A DNA stretch of 64,000 bases from Nageia nagi (lineage: Eukaryota > Pinophyta). The translations under genes and the position numbers were made by a program. A model generated the notes under the pieces. It saw nothing but the letters and a program-made list of their open reading frames with translations, did not search any database and was not told the origin of the DNA. This document shows, in pieces, positions 59,948-64,000 of the stretch. Location of the stretch: positions 207,514,001-207,578,000 of the forward strand of contig JBITNC010000001.1 in the NCBI GenBank assembly GCA_050084985.1, written 5' to 3'. Position 1 is the stretch's first letter, and each line of letters starts with the position of its first letter.

Positions 59948-60770
59948 AATGTTAACTTAAAAGAATGAATAAGGTTACAAACAAAAAATTTCCTATATTA
60001 GTCTTACTCTCATGGCCTATGAGATGCACTATGTTCACATTAAAAAGCTCTATCTTGCAATAGTCTTTACAACTAAGAAGCTCATTCATTACATGCTTAA
60101 TCACAATACTTATGTCATTTCTTAAATTAAGTAGTTGAACTACATGATGAGCATGACATATCATAATCAACATACCTTAAGATGGATTATGCTCCTTATA
60201 TAATTTGACTTAAAATTCATTAGTTATAAATCCATCAAAGGCCAAGTAATAAAAGACCAATTAGTATAAGTTTCCATTTAGAATGACCAACCTCTGCTCT
60301 TAGATTTTCTTGATGAAGAAATATTTAACATATTTGAGAAATAATAATAAATATATATAAATTAAGATTACTTAGAAGAAACTATTCACTTTTACGATTC
60401 TAAATGCATGCAAGGATGATCTTCTCTTCCTCTATCCTTCAAGATAGATTTCAAATGCACCAATAATATGGAAGAATAAAAGGCACTCATACTCAAATTA
60501 CAAGAACAACTTTCAGTTGATTTGAAGACTCTCCATATTTAAGGTTATTATCAGCTAGTAGTAAATCAAGTTAAAGGAACCTATCAATTAAAGAATGGAA
60601 CTCTTTAGAAGTGGAAATTCTTGGTTGACCAACTCCTCAAATAATTTGAGGATTATACCATTGAATCCATACCAAGATAAACTATCAAATTCATTGATAT
60701 AATGGTTTGTCTAACTTCATTCACACTATCTACATCCAAGGATAAGAATATTTATGTTATATTCTAAAAT
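59948..60770 (+). pseudogene. First RNase H (3' part) and archaeal-type RNase H of E2
   Basis: Resumes the frame cut at 35322; GTTAACTTAAAAGAATG matches E1 at about 29428. The first domain continues to about 60340 with the LTHGL/EMHYVH-like and HYMLNHNTYVIS-like segments in pieces. The second lies at about 60430-60770 with FKCTNNMEE, a stop in place of the next residue, the YGDS-like strand with a stop, and LLVNQVKGTYQL. It matches E1 29400-30290 throughout. Confidence 0.75.
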
Positions 60771-60965
60771 ATATTCATTTGTTATCATTCATTTAGTTGA
60801 ACCTACCTACCATCAACTATCTTAAGCATGAGTACTTCTTAACTTAGTACATAGATATCTACAACTATCTAGATGATGGACTTCTTTTATTTAGTATCAC
60901 CTAGGATAATAAGAGAAATTTACAACTTAAATTTTCATGCTACATCATACTTCAAAATATTTTCA

Positions 60966-61479
60966 AGAGAAATCAAAATTATCATTATATCTTTCAAAAT
61001 CTATCTTTCTAGTGATGACACACCTCATTCCCATGAGTATGATAAATCAAGGTCTTTAGTTTATTTGATACACCACTATGATTATGAGGGAATATTATTT
61101 GAAATAATGATGATAAATTTGGAATATTTTTATATAATTCTCTTTCTCTTTATTCATCAATTCCTTTTATCATTTCACCTCTCATCAAGTCTAAATTCTA
61201 CCTAGGTCATTGAATAACATCTTTTGCAATATCAATTGCATTAGCTAGAGATCATTATTCACATGTCCAAGTGGAAGTTTCCCCCAAATATTCTAAAACA
61301 AGGTTGTTCCTAATACATAACATATACTACACATATCATCTATCATGCATCCATCTACCATCTATAACATTCATTTCTAAAAATAAAAAATATCATATAT
61401 CATCAAAAGTGAATAAAGTACATCATGAAATGTGCCTTCCATAGGCTACAATCATATACATTTTCTATATTTCATTAAT
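60966..61479. other. Unassigned stretch after the E2 breakpoint
   Basis: Similarity to E1 stops at about 60965. A 110-codon plus-strand stretch (60873-61205) crosses this point; its first third is out-of-frame E2 and I do not take it as a gene. Nothing else is recognised. Confidence 0.45.
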
Positions 61480-63010
61480 GAATTGAAGAAAAAATAATAA
61501 CACCACTTGGCTTATACATCATTCAACACAATCCTCTTGTAGTAGTTTATCTCTTTTGCCAACTTTGTAAGTTATCTTTGTAATATCAATACCTTCATAC
61601 CAACCTCTACTTGTTGTGCCATATCTAATTCCCAATGAGCCTCATCTCTCTCTCCTATACCTATCTTGGATACTATTAATATGCTCCAAATAATCCAATT
61701 ATAACTATATTATCAAATCCCTAGACTCATATACAGCGAAATAAGACTCTTTAATTGTTAAGGAATGACATAGTGTATCTCACTCTACTCTAAGTATCGA
61801 AACTATATCATCCTCCTCCTTAGAAGTTATCATATAGTTTGGATTATTAAGATCTTCACTCTAGCTACCCTCATCTTCCACTAAGTTTGAAACATCTTCA
61901 TCCATTTTCTATCCACTTTGGCTACCATCCATATCCATATGTTAGATACTCCTATCATAACCTAAATATTTTACTTATTGGCTAACACACATCATATGTT
62001 AGTATCATCCCTACATATAATATCATAAAAGTAATCTATATCATATCCATCATAAATGCCTCTACATACTAACCTTATGGTCAACCATCTCCTTGAAACT
62101 AGGTATAAATCATTACTTAGGGAAGTACATTCTACACCAAACCCATCTACTGCATTACCCTACCCATTTAGGTATAGTAAACATGATCCAATATGTGACC
62201 AATGATACAACACTCCTACCTTTCTTGTCATAGTTGTAACTCATCAATACCCCATACTAGACCTCCCATGTATGGATTACATATAATTTCCTCATTCCTC
62301 AATCTCTATAACACCTATACATAGTGGCTCTCCTCATGATCAAATCCAATGAAGCCCTAAATCTCATTATCTTGCCTCCATATCAATATATAGAAAACCT
62401 TATTACTAAAATTTCTATGAATATTGTACATCAACCCCAAATGTTGATCTATAAAAAAATTCTCATATTCCCATGCCTACAATTTCACACTCACATTGAT
62501 TCCATAATGTACCTCATATCCCCACTTAGATATCTCTTTATACCACTAGGCTAGAATATGGGTACCCCATGCATACATAGTTTAGTGTTAAATCATATTT
62601 ACTATAATGGTACAAAAACCCTATAAGAAGTGACCTCCTTTGGAATTAGGCATAGAAAAACATATAATAGCTAAAATCAAAAACTTTATTAGTTGATACT
62701 ACTTTGAACTCTCAAAGTAGCATGGGTAAAAATTGATTATACCAATCTAATTCTATCATAATCTACATTGTAGCCTTTACACCATAACAATCATGATAAC
62801 ATAACTACCTACTATAGCAAACTAATATCTATAGAGATCATCTCTTCCTCTATTAACAATATTTAGATCTAGTATATGTCCTCCATCATCAAAGTCATCT
62901 CTCTAGTGGGAAGGTGTAATGTATAAGTATAATCATCCCATAGTCTCATTAGTGCAATAAGAATATTGATGTTAACCCTCACTCCACTTGATACACCTAG
63001 AAAAACCCAA
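61480..63010 (-). pseudogene. Decayed antisense PMD gene
   Basis: On the minus strand from about 63010: LIALMRLWDDYTYTLHLP, REMTLMMEDIY (62960-62880), then NVSVKL, a stop, AWEYENF (about 62500-62480), the counterpart of the TLQAWAYEHI strand of D's copy, and near 61690-61600 RYRRERDEAHWELDMAQQ, the counterpart of its heptad segment. The order and spacing match D. It is antisense to E2 and follows it, so E2 probably had the same layout as D and lost integrase and the region after it. It has many stops and shifts. Confidence 0.72.
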
Positions 63011-64000
63011 CATCATAGATAATATCATAATTTACTATAATTAATAGAGATTGCAACTCAAATGACCTAGTGCTAAATCTCCTTCATGGTATCTGTTTAT
63101 AAATAAAATGTATTCAAGAGTGTAAATAAATGAATACCTATAGTCCCAAAGGAATATTTGTAAATTCTAAGCTAACAGATAGTAATTTATAACAAGAAAA
63201 ATTGATATAGGAGATAATGAATAATTGGAATCAAAATGATATCACCAAATAAGATTGATTTTGTATACTTACCTTATGGAACATACCTGATATTGATAAA
63301 TAAAAAAATGATGAAGCCTAAACAACCAATGAAGTTTGCACCCAAAATCATGGAGCAATATGATCCAAAGAGAGGGCTATGGGTGGTATATTGCATGCTT
63401 GAAAGGAGCATTGATTATCTATTTTATATAAAAAGGAGCACTGGTAGCCTTTATTAGATTGTATTCCATTTCAAACTAACTCTATGCCTCCACACTAACT
63501 CTTGATGATCTTAGTTTGATACTCAGATAAGCTAACAATTTTTAGGATGCTCGCATAGGGAAGTACACAAAGCTAGCCTTGAATGGTGGTGTCAAGAGAC
63601 ACCTAAAAGATTTCCATCATCAAGACTAGATATGGGATCATGTATCTCCCCGATGTGGACTTACTAATAGATCCCTATTTATATAGATAATAGTATGACC
63701 TACTCCTTAAGTCGGCATGTACCTACATAAATAAGAATATAGTAAGTCAATGATATATATTAACCATATCCAAGATAACATTAATATTCATGAACTAGGT
63801 GTGTATAAATGTAGGTATATATTTCCTAATGTATTAATTTAAATGCATAAATCAATTTTATGTGATAACATATGCCCCACTTTAGATGAGAAATTGAAAA
63901 TCACTAGGTGCATTGAGATTTTTTATTCAAAATACAACCAAGATGTCATAGAAGTCATATATTAATAAGCATAATACCAACATTAATCAGTCTATTTTGA
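63011..64000. other. Unassigned right end of window
   Basis: Would hold the 5' side of the PMD copy at 61480-63010. An open stretch of 73 codons on the plus strand (63236-63457) shows no motif. No LTR end was found. Confidence 0.4.

Larger units (their letters stand above)
32379..60965 (+). mobile_element. E2: Tat-type copy, split by elements C and D
   Basis: The 5' part is 32379-35322 and the 3' part resumes at 59948. Proof of continuity: E1 reads across the same point (29400-29450) without a break, and E2's two halves match E1 on either side. The interrupting block is 35323-59942 (C with D inside), flanked by GGGGA and AGGGA. Similarity to E1 ends at about 60965, before integrase, so the integrase was lost. 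E2 is the oldest layer of the nest. Confidence 0.88.

Noticed and set aside
1-64000. Host protein-coding gene, tRNA or rRNA
   Set aside because: Nothing on either strand showed a coherent exon set, cloverleaf or rRNA-like block; all domains found belong to retroelements or transposon-linked PMD.

Overview
The window is a block of plant intergenic DNA built almost wholly from nested, mutated LTR retrotransposons. It is AT-rich, with no recognisable host gene, rRNA, tRNA or CRISPR array. The plant assignment rests on Ty3/gypsy elements of the Tat type (polyproteins with two successive RNase H domains) and on three copies of a plant mobile domain (PMD) coding sequence. Heavy decay and deep nesting suggest a large-genome seed plant, possibly a gymnosperm; this last point is inference.

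Layout. Element A (1-6522, +) is a Tat-like element lacking its reverse transcriptase. It sits inside a PMD coding sequence on the minus strand (6523-6896). Element F (9308-15005, -) is a different LTR element with 1.1-1.2 kb LTRs, an initiator-Met-type primer site and no recognisable pol. Element B (15360-23998, -) is the most complete member of the A/B/C family. Two related Tat copies in direct orientation follow: E1 (26026-about 31620, +), which carries a solo LTR (27321-28077), and E2 (from 32379, +). E2 is split by element C (35323-59942, -), and C's 5' LTR is split by element D (42776-59784, +). The three-level nest E2 < C < D is supported by target-site duplications (ACATG twice for D; GGGGA/AGGGA for C) and by sequence that resumes on the far side of each insertion. 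E2 resumes at 59948 and runs into a decayed antisense PMD sequence (61480-63010).

Element D is the youngest and most informative. Its LTRs share a 203 bp stretch with about six differences, but the 3' LTR has lost about 620 bp, including the TATA region. It has a 1.8 kb leader, a gag frame of about 866 codons with a coiled coil and a Cys-His knuckle, protease, a G-patch-like motif, an uninterrupted RT core with YVDD, two RNase H domains and an integrase. Between integrase and 3' LTR there are about 6 kb with two extra genes facing each other: a sense frame of about 409 codons with no family I recognise (53449-54678), and an antisense, apparently one-intron PMD gene (58871 to about 56480). A degenerate 20-21 bp repeat occurs in four clusters: in the 5' LTR, in the leader, in the PMD intron and upstream of the PMD start.

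Elements A, B and C share a 190-193 bp tandem repeat between integrase and 3' LTR with a conserved hairpin-forming motif. A and C both lack the RT core, with deletions starting at nearly the same codon. Coding regions are pseudogenes with stops mostly explained by C-to-T or G-to-A change. Domain borders in decayed copies are approximate.
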